Source of the DNA: Voacanga thouarsii
Taxonomy: Eukaryota; Streptophyta; Magnoliopsida; Gentianales; Apocynaceae
Length of the DNA stretch: 64,000 bases
NCBI GenBank assembly: GCA_026120185.1
Contig: JANUWF010003370.1
Location: 1,166,001-1,230,000 of the forward strand
Direction: 5' to 3'
Of this stretch, positions 34,811-51,419 are shown in pieces. A program made the translations under genes and the position numbers. Under the pieces are notes generated by a model. It was not told where the DNA came from and did not search any database. It saw only the letters and a program-made list of their open reading frames with translations. Numbering within the stretch: the stretch's first letter is position 1; each line of letters opens with the position of its first letter.

Positions 34811-37482
34811 TCATTTAGCTGGAAAACTTGAATTGATGACTTTGTTGTTGCCATTGCTGTTGTTGTTGCTAGTGGTTACACTGCCGTTGTTGTTGCTGGT
34901 AGTGGTAGCGACATTATGTGTATTGTTAGCTGCTGCGTTTGGATGGGAATTGCCAATGAGAGAGGTGATTGCTGCTGCTAATGCGGCTGTAAAATTCGGA
35001 TCTGCAGTGAGAGCAGTTACAGTGTCTGCCAATGGATTCTGCTGTCCCTGGTGCAGAGGTGGCAGCGCCGCAGTTTGGTGGCCTAGTTGGTTAGCAGCTT
35101 CAGAATCTTGGGACATTTGCAGGCCTGAAAATTTTGATTGGTTATACAGTGCCTGGCCGAAAATCTGAGGCAAAACTGCTGCAGGATTTGCAAGCAAATT
35201 TTGGGATGCATTTGGGATGGGGACTTGGAATTGGTTAGGGGTTCTTTGGAATTGCAGGGGATTGGGATTTTGAGTGAGGTCCAATGTAACAGTGGGAAAT
35301 GGTGCAGAAGCTGAAATTGTGGCCATGCTAGATGAGCACGGAAGGAGAGTTCTGGCTAGGAAATTTGAGTTCATCAGCCCGTCGGCGCTTGGCATTGATC
35401 CAGAGAGCAACATTCTTGCAGCTGATGATGTTGTTGATGCCATTGCCATTGCAGCTGGTGGCAATGGATGGTTGTGATTGCCTTCGTATGTTGTGATGAG
35501 GATGGTTCTATCCTCTGCGCATCTTTGAACCTGTCAATGCACGAAAAATGCAATTTAGAAAAACTTTTCAGCTGTCTGAATAACCCTTAAATATCAGATC
35601 AAATTGGATGAGGGATTTTACTATATTTTTTGGAAACATTTAGTGTCAATGTGCATTAAAGGACTTCTGAATTGAAAAAAATGAGAAAAGCAATATCATT
35701 TGGGTTGCTAATTACTTCCGCAAGATTTTTTAAACGAGTGATTGACTAATAATATAATCTTGTAAAACCTGGTACAAGATTAGACAGAGAATCATACTTG
35801 TTTGCGAACTGGACAACCAGCAGCCATGGTACATCGATAGTAGGCTCGAGGGCATGGATTTCCCTTTGCCATCTTCTGCCCGTACTTTCGCCATTGACAG
35901 CCATCTGTGATCTAATCAGACAAAGAAATTTCTGTTAGTTCTATCTAAAAATGGTAGTATGTTTAATGAAAATTTGACTTAATCCAATCCAAGATTATAT
36001 ACCATGGGTGCCTCTGATCGGGCTCTAACGGAGACTCGGGCCTTCCTCATTGTAGCCTCAGTGGCTTGATCAACATTTTTTGAGGTGTGATTGAGTCTAG
36101 AAACCTTGTTAGGAGCCCATCCTTGTGAACCTTTCTCTGGACTATCGTCTCTCCCATAAGCACCACCGCCACCAGTACTACCCTCAATATTGTTCATCGG
36201 GGACCTTGACCGATCACGGCAACTGCGACCCTCCGATGAGGATAATGAAGCCTCATCTGTTTCAGCAGTGACAGCTGCTAATCCAAGATCCATAAACTGC
36301 CTAGGCACCATTAGTCCATGTCCATTTTGCTGGTGCTTGTCTTCATGTTTTCCATCATTTTCTAATTGAGCACAGTTTTCGGCTCTCTGATGATCTTGTT
36401 GCTGTTGCATCAGCGTCATCAGATGCATCTGAAGATTGTTGTAATTGCTTGTAACCTGACCTAACGTCTCCTTTAAACGCCTATTCTCCGCGTTCATCCG
36501 TTCTAGTTCAGCTTGAAGTACTGCTAGCTAAAATTGACAAGATTCAGTACATCAGTATTTATAAGAGGGAGACAAGAGTAACAAATCCTATCAATTATTG
36601 CTGATCGCCATTAAACGAGTAGTTAATCAAATGACAGAATTAAAAACCAAAAATACCAAACCTACAAGTGTGGGTGGGGGTGGTGGCGTTGTTGAAAACC
36701 GAAGGAAGAAAATTCTTGGCACAGAAACAAAAAGGTTGGGGGGGGGGGGGGAGGCCATAGTCTGAAAATCAGTGTTCTTACCTCACTTTTAGCTCTTTTT
36801 TCGTCGGAGTGAGGAGATATTCCATCATCAACTATTGATTGATCACTGCTAGTGTTTCCTGTGAGGAGATGCAAACCAGTCTGCAGGCCGAGAATTAAGT
36901 ATAATTCAGTGGAGAGAACTATGCAGGAAGTCGTAAAAGGAATAATTCACCAAAGAAACCTAGAAAAGAAATCAGAAAAGAGCTGAATTTGAAAGAAAAC
37001 GTGAAAAGATAACTTACATTTACATTGAAATCCAATTCAGTAGAAATATTCCGATCCTTTCTGTCAGCATCGGCATCACTGGTGGCGGCTGCAGCCTTGG
37101 AATCACCATCATTTTTATCAGCAAAAAAGTCCATTTCATCGACGACAGTTTTCTTTCCATGATCAGATGTGGGCATGTGACCATCTTGATTATTAGTGCA
37201 GTTAAGGTTAACTGGGAATTGAATAGTAGGTGGTGAAGACCTGTTGTTAACACTAGCCTCCATCTCCACAGATGCTGATGCTGATGAAAACAGCACAGGT
37301 TCAAACTTTAACTTGTGATGGGGATAACTATAAAGATGGTGGTAATTCTTGTGGTGGTGGAGATGGTGGCGGTGGTGGTGGTGGTTGGTTTTGTCGTCTT
37401 GAAAAGAATTGATCACAGTTGGCTTATGAAGAAACAGTCCGATGCGATCTGGATCAAAGGAAAGTCCACTTCCTTTGGCCAT
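34811..37482 (-). CDS. WRKY: WRKY transcription factor, group IIb, five exons, 640 aa
   Basis: A nuclear regulator binding W-boxes (TTGAC). Exons on the minus strand are 37018-37482, 36782-36880, 36003-36527, 35798-35911 and 34811-35530. All introns are GT-AG and phase 0; the ATG is at 37482 and the stop TGA at 34811-34813. Residues 33-49 are His-rich ([17 protein letters not shown]). A leucine-zipper-like coiled coil starts at about 189 ([20 protein letters not shown]), typical of group IIb. A basic stretch ([15 protein letters not shown]) precedes the domain. WRKYGQK is at 370-376. The zinc ligands are C390, C396, H420 and H422 (CX5CX23HXH). The last intron falls within the zinc finger at VRKQ/VQRC, the position characteristic of groups IIa and IIb. 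The C-terminus is rich in Asn, Ser and Thr. No defect was seen, so it is probably functional and belongs with the WRKY6/31/42-type proteins. Confidence 0.95.
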
Positions 37483-37628
37483 ATATCAAGAGGAAGCAGA
37501 TTGAGAGGGTCAGAGAGTGTGAGAGAGATGAGGTATGGGAAATGGGAAGTCTTTGAATAAGAGCAAGGGACTCGGCAATAAAACTGGGAGGTTGAGACTA
37601 GAGAAGCAAGACCAGATACACAACATTC

Positions 37629-37637
37629 AATATAAAG
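37629..37637 (-). promoter_or_regulatory. Probable TATA box of the WRKY gene
   Basis: The reverse complement reads CTTTATATT, about 150 bp upstream of the ATG. It is followed by a CT-rich leader, common in plant 5' UTRs. A W-box core (TTGACT on the minus strand) lies at 37980-37985, consistent with auto- or cross-regulation by WRKY proteins. Confidence 0.45.
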
Positions 37638-37659
37638 GGTCTCACTGAAGGTGCTGGAG

Positions 37660-41500
<3,841 letters not shown>

Positions 41501-41529
41501 GCTCCTATGTGACCAGAAAGAAGGAATAA

Positions 41530-42010
41530 TGGGGTAAATAATCAAAATGATTGTAAAGTTTAGTCCATTTAGCAATTTCATGAGCATATACATTTCTAGA
41601 GTGGGAGACATAAACATACTTCCAATGGTCTCTATCTCTAAGCATAGATTTCATGACATCTGTGGATCCTTTCCCAAGCCATTCCTTTGCCTTGTGAATA
41701 CCAGCAATTACCCTTATGACATTAAGTGAGTCGCCTTCAAAGATGACTTTAGATATGTCGGCACATCAGCGATCAAAGTAGCGTTAAGGGCGGCAAGAGC
41801 TTTAGCAGCAAAAGCATCACCAGCAAAATCTTTTCCAATCCAAACCCAAAGAAGTTGTCCCATATGGTCGTGAAAAACACAGGCAGAGATCACAATTCTA
41901 TTTTGAAAAACAGTGTCAAAATTAACTTTGACATAGGGGAAGGGAGGAGCCTGGCAAGACCGGAGTAGATTGAGGTTTCGCCTCTTCTAGTATCGGGTAA
42001 GACTAGCTTC
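41530..42010 (-). pseudogene. RNase H-like (RVT_3 type) domain remnant of a LINE-related gene
   Basis: The minus strand translates in two frames to a plant RNase H-like domain. The first part has FPYVKVNFDTVFQNRIVI (metal-binding D) and HDHMGQLLWVWIGK. The second has VIFEGDSLNVIRVIAGIHKA (EGDS) and HWKYVYVSHSRNVYAHEIAK (the NxxAHxxA-type end). The order and spacing match the RVT_3 domain that occurs at the C-terminus of plant LINEs or as stand-alone genes. A frameshift separates the halves near 41755, and another precedes the first half. No RT or endonuclease remains nearby. Confidence 0.7.
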
Positions 42011-42032
42011 CCAATAAACCTTTGTTGTCCTA

Positions 42033-42107
42033 CCAATATGAGTAGAGAGCACATCCCAATGTTGAGAATCCTCTCAATATGAGTAGAGAGCACATCCCAA
42101 TGTTGAG
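42033..42107. repeat. 42-bp-period tandem duplication
   Basis: CAATATGAGTAGAGAGCACA begins at 42033 and again at 42075, and identity continues through CCCAATGTTGAG. It lies just upstream of the RNase H-like remnant in its reading direction. Confidence 0.85.
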
Positions 42108-42109
42108 TA

Positions 42110-45100
42110 GGTGCATACGGAGCATCATACATATTCTTTTAAAATTTTGTATTTTATTTTTAAAAAATTAAATTTAACTCTTTGCTCTTCAATTTTTTTA
42201 AAAAAATTATAATATTATCTTCTAACTTATCATTTCATATAACGTTTTCATAATATTAACTTTTACTTTTATCTCTATCCTTTTACAAACCCATCTCACT
42301 ACTTGAAAAATAATTCATTTCACTAGTATCAAAATAATTTAATTATAATTTAAAATTATTTACTTAATAAACTCTCCCTGAAAATCCAAATCTATCAATC
42401 TATACACAACTTCAATCTCTCATCGCCAAATTCTTCATCACACCAAGTAGAATTCCAAAAGAGTACCAAATAGTCAATCTCTGGGGGAGTAGTCTTCGTT
42501 TTCTGCCGGAGGAATCCAACAATTTGAAAACAAGTTCTACACTATATTCTCCTCTCTTTATCGCGCTACCTTTATCTTTATAGAAGAAGAAATCATTCTA
42601 TTCTTTGCATTTGAGACCTTTACGTACTTTCCATGCATGCTGAGACTAATGCGTGTTTGGAGAGCTGCTTTTTTTGAAGAGAGTCAAAAAGGGAATGGCC
42701 TGTCTTTGTCTTCTCTTCTCTTCACTTCCGATCATGTTTCCACTTTCTTTATTCACGTTCAGTTTGTTAATCCAAAGGCGCCTTCTTGTCCAGGTTTGGA
42801 GAGAACAGGAATCTCGTGACTTTTTCAATTTCTTTTAAACATATTAACACAAAATTAGAAACTTTCTTTTTTTTTAATAATTTAACAAAATTACCCAATT
42901 TATCCCCACGCTGCTACATAAATTAGATACCCGTTATATTATAATTTAATAATTGAATATTTATTAATAATATAAAAGTTTGCTAATTCAAAGGGTGTTT
43001 GAAATGAGAGAGAGATGATTGGATACTTTTTCTGTGTTTGGATAACTGACAGAAGGAAATGTAAGAATAAGATATTAATTTACATCTTTATCTATATTTT
43101 GATAGAAGTATAAATATTTAAATAAGAATATTTTAATTTATATAAAAAATATTCATTGAAGTTATTTACATTTCCCTTAGTTTCCGTTCAATTTAGATGA
43201 AAATTAAATAAGACATTTTTAACTTAATCTAATATCTCCATTCTTCTTCCTTTCCTTTCTTTTCTCTCCATAAAAATCAATCAAAATACCTAAAATTATT
43301 TCCTATCCTTTCCTTTCCTTCCAAATCTTTCAAGCCAAACATCCACTAAATCTCTGCCTATAATCAACAAGAGTAACATTCGTTAATTACTTTAACCCCT
43401 AAGCAACTAATTAATGGATATAGCAAAAAAGTAATTTCGTTGATTAATATGTGTATAATACTAGACATAAGTAATGGATTTAATCCACATGTCCTTATAT
43501 TAATGAATTTTCTTTTCCTCACGATATATAAGGAACAGAGTAAGGATGGAATTAGAAACTTAGAGTTAGAAGGTAAATAATATGAAAAGATACATTGGAT
43601 AATAATATTATAACCTCTTTTTTTTTGAAGGGGTAGGAGTGAAAGATAAAATTTAAAAGGAACTTTTTAAAATTTTTTTAATTTTTCTAAAAGAAATATA
43701 ATTTTTTTTAAAAAAAATTGAGAGAGAATACCACTTACACTCCACCAAGTTCTATTATTGGTACAAAAAATATAATTTGAAGCCACTACTTATAATTTAA
43801 TAGAAATACCATAAATCAATTAAATTACCACAATCTTACGAATATGAATATACAAAGAATAATAAGCTATGGTGAATCAAAGAAAAACAAGAAAGAGAAG
43901 ATTTCATATTATCTACTTATTTCTTTGGCTAAATTGGAAATTACAAAGTGGAAAAAATAAATAAATAAATTGGAGGGGCCGTGGGAAAAGAAAAGGTTAA
44001 GTCCATCCTGCATAATTGCATAAATAGGGAGATAGATGTGAGTGATTCTTTTGGACGCATCACCTTTACAAAGCGGACGAGGTTGCTTCACTCTCCACGA
44101 AAGAACATTTTCTAATATTTAGGTTTCAAAATAAAGCCTACCTAACAATAGATAACGGAAAATTAATCACAAAATGGGGGAAGATTAATTAGGACAAAAC
44201 GAAGAGAAAGTTTTTATAGTTTAAAAAAAAAAAAGGAACAAAGCTCCAACAAGTGGGTCCCAAATACCAAGTGAACTAAGACCTATTTGATAAAATTGAA
44301 ATTTACATAATAAGTTTGAATATTTAAATATTAAAATTTAAAATTTAATTAAAATTTAAAATAAATAAAAATAATAACAATAAAATAAGTATTAACATAT
44401 TTAAATTTCAAACTTAAATAATTTTTATTTTAATTAAAATTTTAGTACGTCTTAAATAATTAAATAATAACAATAATATATTATTAAATATAGTTAAATA
44501 ATTAAATACTTAATTAATATTATTCATTATAAATATATTTAAATAATTACTTAATTAATTTTTAATTTTTAATTAAATTATCTAATATATCATAGGTGAA
44601 GATCAAATTTCAATAGCAAAAGAAGGTACAAGGAAAGGTTAATTAGCGGTTTTATTTATTTATTTTTTAAGAGTATCAAGAGCCAAAAGGATCAAAACGT
44701 GATTCAATTGGTTTGTATCTTTCTTCGGATTCATCAATTTAATGATTTCTTTTTGGCGTAATCATGACTTTTAAAGTCTTTCATTCTCTACGTTTTATGG
44801 GTGCCACACGAATGCAACACGGGATATTCTTTCTCGATCATACCAAAAAATAGTTTAGCTGATATATTGCAAAAATAAAAAAGTCTATTTCAATATAGAA
44901 GAGGACTGGGATGTTGAACTTGTTATATGAACTAGTTTGATAAATTTGTGTTATGATGTTTAAAAAAATATATACTTCAAAAGTTCAAAGAATTTAGATA
45001 ATCTTTGACTGTAATATAAAAAAAACTCACGATTCAATTTATTAATATTAAATACATATAATTTTATTAATTAATTTAAGTAGTTAGTTAATTAATTAAT

Positions 45101-45223
45101 TAAAATTCTAAATGACATCACATAGTTTTTATTTTTCCTTAAAAAAAACGAAAATTTTCATTTGAATTTAAAACAGTCATATGTCATCTCAGGACGATGT
45201 CACGTGTCGCTGCAGCAACCTTC

Positions 45224-45272
<49 letters not shown>

Positions 45273-46185
45273 TTATTTATTTATTTATAACCAAATAATT
45301 TGTTATCTTATTATTGCTCCCAAAAAAAAAATTAAAACTCTCTATACCATGATGGGGGTATCTTTTTTCATTTTTCCTCCTTAAAATAAACTTAATTAAG
45401 AAAATAACATGCTTAGTTTCATGGACATGTAATTGACCCGTTTTGATATCAATTCCTAAGAAATGTAAGGATCACTTTCACATTATTGTTGGCAATTTAT
45501 CTCTTTCCCATTAGCTCAAAAGTCATTATAATGGGAACAAATTTACTTATTTGCATTCTTGTTTGACTATAGTTTGGCTCTGTCTTTAATTTGAGCACAA
45601 TTTTCTTTTGTGTATGGTGTACCTACCTTCTTAATTTACAAGGTATATCGCTCTTCAGTTTTTTCAAACTAAACATAAATATTATGAACGACCAATTAAG
45701 GAAAAATCAAACAAGAAAACTTCTCCTTATATCTCTCTTTGTTATGAATTTTCCTTCTATAATGAAGTGAAAGGTTGCATGGACTAGGAGAAATTTTGGA
45801 GATCGGATTTCTTATGAGTCAAACCTAACAGCTTCACCTTCCCCTCCCCCCCCCCCCCCCAAAAAAAAAAAAAAGAGTGCTTGAGCTAGACATACTCTGT
45901 AATGAAAAAACACTTGTACAAATTTAATTTTCATTGATATGTATACTGCTAATGCATATCCTTTTAAAAGGTACCGTCAACAATGTATGATGTATAAAGT
46001 TTCAATACTACAGTTTACAATGATTGAATCTATGTAAATATTTTTCTTTGTAAGATGTTTAACTCTAGTGGCAATAATGACTAAAATAAATTTCCCAATC
46101 AAAATTGATAATTTGTAAACTTAATTGGTTAAAATTCATCATTTAAAATGTTACGGTCTTGAGTTTAACCTACATATCCTTCCCT

Positions 46186-46217
<32 letters not shown>

Positions 46218-47006
46218 GCACACACTCACAAAATCTATCAAAAGTAAAAAAAAAAAATTAATACATACTATTAGAACATGTTTGATAACCTAATCAATAA
46301 TTAAAATTAATAAATTAATTAAGCACTTATTTAATTAATTATATTTAATAATAAATAATATTAAGTACTTAATTACTTATATATATATATATTTAAAAAT
46401 AGATTTTTATTATCACTTAATTAATTAAAACATACTAAAATACCATTATAAATTTTAAGTAAAAATAAAAAATACTTAAATTTGAAACCTAAATACGTTA
46501 AATAATTATTTTATTATTATTCTTTTCTATTTAATCTAATTTGTAATAAAGTATAACATAAATATAAATTATAATTAATTTAATTCTTTATAAAATTTAA
46601 TCTTCAAACTTTAAATTTTAAAATTTAAAATTTAAATAATTAAATTTTAAATTTCAAATTTTAACTTTACTAAATGAGCCTTTAGGTTGTATATAGCAAT
46701 ACATTAACATGAATCATGCAATAGTTAAATTTGAACTCCCATCTGGTATTGGTTCATTTCGACATAAAACGTAGGTTCTCTCTTTTTCTTTAAAGAAAAC
46801 GCAAGTAAAAATCTTCAATATTTGAACAAGATTCACTTGCATATACATTATACAAAACAAGCTAGTTTGAACTTTGGATTTTTTTTAGAGAAAATTGTTT
46901 ACATAACCTGGAAAATGTAAAACGGTACTGATCGTTGTCAAAATACATCACCAAAGCACGCCACTGGACATGACTTCTATAATCAGGATCCAAGACTTGA
47001 CAGAGG

Positions 47007-47037
<31 letters not shown>

Positions 47038-47842
47038 TATTTATTTATTTTTAATCAATAAATTAATAAGTAAAAGAAGACTGGGATTTTGATGACGATA
47101 ATACAGACGAAATTAAAATATTTGAAAAAAAGTTGAAAATATAGACACAAAAGTGGACCATCATATATTTTAAAATTGAATAAAATAAAATAAAAAATTT
47201 ATTTTCTGGCTTAATTGAAGAAGAAAGACTGCAGACCCATAAACTAAGAACCAGTTATTTAATAGCACAGTTAGGGGACAGTATGAAGGAAGGGGCGCTT
47301 CCCACATAGGAATAGATATGTGTTACTTCCATGTTCTAAATGAGCTATCAACGTGCACCTTCAAGTTGATGCATCGTTTTCAACGTATTCAAATATATTC
47401 CACCTTCAATTATTTTCTGTTTTAAAATGGCCAAATATTCAATGTATACCTCAATTGATAATAATTTTAAAATTAAAAAAATAATATACCTAGAACTAAT
47501 CATTATGCTACCATGTTACTAATATACCAAAAGAAGTCCGAAAATCTTGAGAACACAAGTTGTTTTGTTACGAGAACATAATAATTTAATTGATTGAAAT
47601 ATATATTTTATTAAATGACGTATAAATTTTTTTTTGTTTTTTAAAAAAATATAACACAATGAGTGTATATTAAATTACTATTGTGCCTTATCCTTAATAA
47701 TATAGCTCAAAACTTAAGTATTTTTTAGTTGAGAAAGGAGAAATTTAATTATTAAATCATATATTTTTGAAACTGCTAATTAGATTTTCATTAAATTATA
47801 AACTTAACAATACAAATATAAAATTTAAAACTTTATATAACT
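42110..47842. other. Long AT-rich spacer without a supported gene
   Basis: Overlapping 60-codon frames at 42637-42838 show no motif. Repeats seen are (TA)n(TTTA)n at 45231-45290, a C run with an A run at 45846-45875, (CT)n(CA)n at 46184-46219 and (TA)n at 47014-47041. A possible pol III B-box-like motif (GAGTTTAACC) lies at about 46160-46170. Nothing coding could be supported. Confidence 0.5.
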
Positions 47843-48131
47843 TGTTGTAAATATGTTGAATTAGTAAAAATTTCACTAATTATGGATTATATGGATGTTC
47901 ACCATTTAGTGGAGACACCACTAATTTATATTAGTGAAAGATGATGTATTCCACTAAATAAGAACTCTATAAATAGAGTTATTCTCTAAGCTTGAAATGT
48001 ACCATCATTTTTTTGTGAAAGAATTGTGAGAGAAAAGAAAGAGAGAAATTTAAAAAAATTCTTGTGCAAAGAATAGTTAAAATTTTTTTATTGTGTAAAT
48101 TTTATTCTAACATTACCAAAATTTCATAACA
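47843..48131 (+). repeat. Element B 5' LTR
   Basis: 289 bp. Contains CTATAAATAGAG near 47969-47980, a likely TATA box. It is shorter than the 3' LTR because of small deletions. Confidence 0.9.
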
Positions 48132-48235
48132 CATTATCAGCATGAATCTCTGTCGTTACAAAAGCCAGAAGATTAAAGCACGAGTCTCTATCGTTACACA
48201 AAGCAGAAGACAGGTACGCATTTATTGATCCCTAT

Positions 48236-49110
48236 GGCTAACCTTGCTAAATTGGAATTTGTAACTCTTGATATTTCTGGAAAGAATTATATGTCATGGG
48301 TTCTCGATACAAAAATGCATCTAAATGCTGAAGGCCTTAATGAAACTATTCAAGAAAATAATAGTGCATATGCATAACAAAAGGTCAAAACTTTGATTTT
48401 TATCTGTCATCATATCGACGAAATTTTGAAAATGGAATATCTTACCGAAAAAGATCTATATGTCCTGTGGGTAAATTTAAAAGAAAGATTTGACCACTTG
48501 AAGATGGTTATACTACCCACTGCACGGTATGAATAGTTACACCTGAGGTTACAAGATTTTAAAACCGTGAATGAATATAACTTCGCGATGTATAAAATTA
48601 CATCTCAGTTAAAATTATGTGGAGAAAAAGTTACTAATGAAGATATGCTGGAGAAAATATTCTCCACCTTCATGCCTCGAATATTGTCCTGCAGCAATAA
48701 TATCGAGAAAAAGTGTATTTAAAATTTACAGATTTAATTACTACCCTCCTCATTATAGAGAAAAATAATGAGTTATTATTGAAAAATCATGAAGCCAAAC
48801 CAAGTGGCTCAACAGCACTTCCAAAAGTGAATATTGTTAACTCCAGCAGAAGCCATCGTTATAGTCGTAATCGTGGTCGTAGCCATGGCCGTGGTCGTGG
48901 TTATGGTCGTGGACACGCTCGATATTTCCCTTATCACAGTAATAATCAAGTTGTGAGAAATATTGGCCACCTGAAGTGAAACAGAAAAGATAATAAGGGA
49001 AAAGAAAAAGAAATGGAAGAAAATTATGAAGATAAGTGTTATAGATGTGGCATGAAAGGTCATTGGTCACGTAACTGTCGTACGACCAAGCATTTAGTAG
49101 AATTATATCA
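48236..49110 (+). pseudogene. Element B gag with zinc knuckle
   Basis: Starts ATGGCTAACCTTGCTAAAT and encodes the copia gag pattern, with several stops (for example near 48376 and 48532). A Gly-Arg-rich RNA-binding tail follows (48840-48930, GRSHGRGRGYGRGHAR). The zinc knuckle (49031-49080) reads CYRCGMKGHWSRNCR and matches CX2CX4HX4C with all four ligands intact. The region after the knuckle is disturbed by a 92-bp duplication. Confidence 0.8.
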
Positions 49111-49136
49111 AGCTTCACTAAAAAATAAAAATAAAA

Positions 49137-49320
49137 ATATGGAAGCAAATTTTTCTCAACATCTAGTAAATAATACTGAAGATGATGATATTGATCTAGA
49201 AAATCTTAATATCAATATTACCCATATGATATGGAAGCAAATTTTTCTCAACATCCAGTAAATAATGCTGAAGATGATGATATTGATCCAGAAAATCTTA
49301 ATATCAATATTACCCATATG
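49137..49320 (+). repeat. 92-bp tandem duplication in element B
   Basis: ATATGGAAGCAAATTTTTCT begins at 49137 and at 49229, and the copies differ by a few bases. Since 92 is not a multiple of three, the second copy is read in another frame and the ORF ends at 49261. Confidence 0.9.
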
Positions 49321-49456
49321 GATGTAATTGATTTTTTCGAATATCCAGGCGGTAGGATAGACCATTTAATTGGTGATGGCAGTGTCCAAAAGAACTAATG
49401 CCTCACCTTGATATTTTTGAATTTTTATTATATTTTAATAATTTTTACGTTTGCAC

Positions 49457-49487
<31 letters not shown>

Positions 49488-49489
49488 CA

Positions 49490-50693
49490 GATGACTGTTG
49501 TTAATGATGATGTATGTATTATTGATAGTGGAACTACACACACCATACTAAAAAATGAGAAATATTTTTCTTATCTCAAAATGAAAGAAGTAAATATTTA
49601 TACTATAAATGGTAGTACAAATGTGATTGAAGGCTCTGGATGAGTTAGTATATTGTTGCCTGAAGGAACAACAATTACTATTGATAAGATACTATTTTCT
49701 TTAAAATTCAGAAGAAATTTATTGAGTTTTAAAGATATTCACAGAAATGGGTATCATGTTGAAACAAATGAGAAAAATGGTATTGAACATCTTTATATTA
49801 CTCAAATTCATTTCGGTAAGAAATCTGTATTAGAAAAATTACCGTCTTTTTCTTCTGGCTTATATTTTGCAAAAATATGTACAAGTAAAATTCATCATCT
49901 AATAAACCAGAAGTTTACTGATCCTACTATTTTTAGCATTTGGCATGACCGGTTGGGTCATCCGGGATCTACCATGATGATAAGAATAATTGAAAATATA
50001 TATGGTCATCCTTTAAAAAATAAAAAGATATTAACATTTGAAAAATTCTCATGTATTGCATGTTCTCTAAGAAAATTAATTATTAGACCATCATCAGTCA
50101 AAGTAGGAGCTGAAAGTCCTACATTTCTTGAACAGATTCACGGAGACATTTGTAGACCTATTCATCCACCATGTGGACCATTCAGATATTTTATGATCTT
50201 AATTGATGCATCATCCCGATGGTCGTATGTGTGTTTATTATCTACTCGCAACCTGGCGTTTGCAAGATTACTTGTTCAAATAATTAAATTATGAGCACAA
50301 TTTTCTGACCATCACATTAAAAATATCCGTTTGGATAATGCTGGTAAATTTTCATCACATACTTTTGATACATATTGTATGCCAATTGGGATTAATGTTA
50401 AACATCCTATAACTCATGTTCATACACAAAATGATCTTGCTAAATATTTTATTAAAAGATTACAATTAATTATTAGACCATTATTAATAAAAACAAATTT
50501 CCCAACATCTGCTTGGGGACATGCTATTTTACATGCTGCAGCACTTGTACGTATAAGGCCAATTAGTTATCATAAATTCTCTCATTTACAATTGGCTTTT
50601 GGTTTAGAACCAAATATTACTCATCTAAGAATTTTTTGGTATGCTGTATATGTTCCAATTGCACCAAACCAATGTATAAAGATGAGTCCTTAA
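49490..50693 (+). pseudogene. Element B protease and integrase
   Basis: The protease motif CIIDSGTTHTILKN (DSG active site) lies at 49518-49560, preceded by a (TA)n run at 49457-49482. GAG-pre-integrase FSIWHDRLGHPGSTMMIRII lies near 49935. The integrase core shows IHGDICRPIHPPCG and FMILIDASSRWSYVCLL, then a TGA at 50292, IRLDNAGKFSSHTF, and the C-terminal SAWGHAILHAAALVRIRP segment. The third acidic residue of the DDE triad is not clear (the NDLAKYF stretch replaces the usual region), so catalysis is unlikely even without the stops. Confidence 0.8.
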
Positions 50694-51419
50694 AGAATAA
50701 AGGGGATATACGTTGGATATGATTCTCCCTCCATTATTAGGTATGTTGAACCCCTGACAGAAGATGTATTCACAACCAAATTTTGCTGATTGTCATTTTG
50801 ATGAATCATTATTCCCTAAATTAGGGAGAGAATACAAACAGTATAAAAAAGATCTTGCTTGGACAATATCATTAAATTATCTTGATCTACGCACAAGCAC
50901 ATGTGAACTTGAAGTTCAAAAGATAATTCATTTGTAAAGTATTGCAAATAAAATACTAGACGCTTTTGTTGACTCTAGAAGAGTTACAAAATCGCATATT
51001 CCAACTATAAATGCTTCTATTCGAGTTGAAGTTCTAGCAGAACAAAAGATTATACCTATAACTGTTGAGTCAAAAGCATGTCAGAAGCGTGGCCGACCTC
51101 TTTGTTCTAAAGATAAAATTCTTGAAAGAAAAGAGGATTAAATGATCCAGATGATCATATTGAAGAAAAGAATGATAAAGACCAAGAGAGAACTGATGAC
51201 AAAGAACCAGAAGTTGATGAAAGTAACACTGAAATTTCTTTCAATTATACCACTTCTGGTAGAAGTTGGAATCGGATATAAACAATTATTGATAATGTGT
51301 TTACATACAATATATCTCTTGATGTTATACAAGATAATGATGATCCTGAACCAATGTCAGTTGATGAATATCGGCATAGAAAAGATTGGCTATAGTGGAA
51401 AGATACGATTTAATCAGAG

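Noticed and set aside
34782..35477. Plus-strand ORFs of 128 and 67 codons
   Set aside because: They are antisense to WRKY exon 5. The WRKY protein is clearly the real product.
37315..37560. Val-rich plus-strand ORF
   Set aside because: It is antisense to the His-rich part of WRKY exon 1 (CAC/CAT read as GTG/ATG).
42637..42838. Three overlapping 60-codon ORFs
   Set aside because: Similar lengths in several frames indicate merely stop-poor sequence; no motif was found.
46140..46220. Second SINE candidate
   Set aside because: GAGTTTAACC and an upstream AATTGGTTAA resemble pol III boxes, but the match is weak and the sequence runs into a CT/CA microsatellite.
48809..49148. His/Asp-rich and Thr-rich minus-strand ORFs
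   Set aside because: They are antisense to the Gly-Arg-rich gag tail and zinc knuckle of element B.
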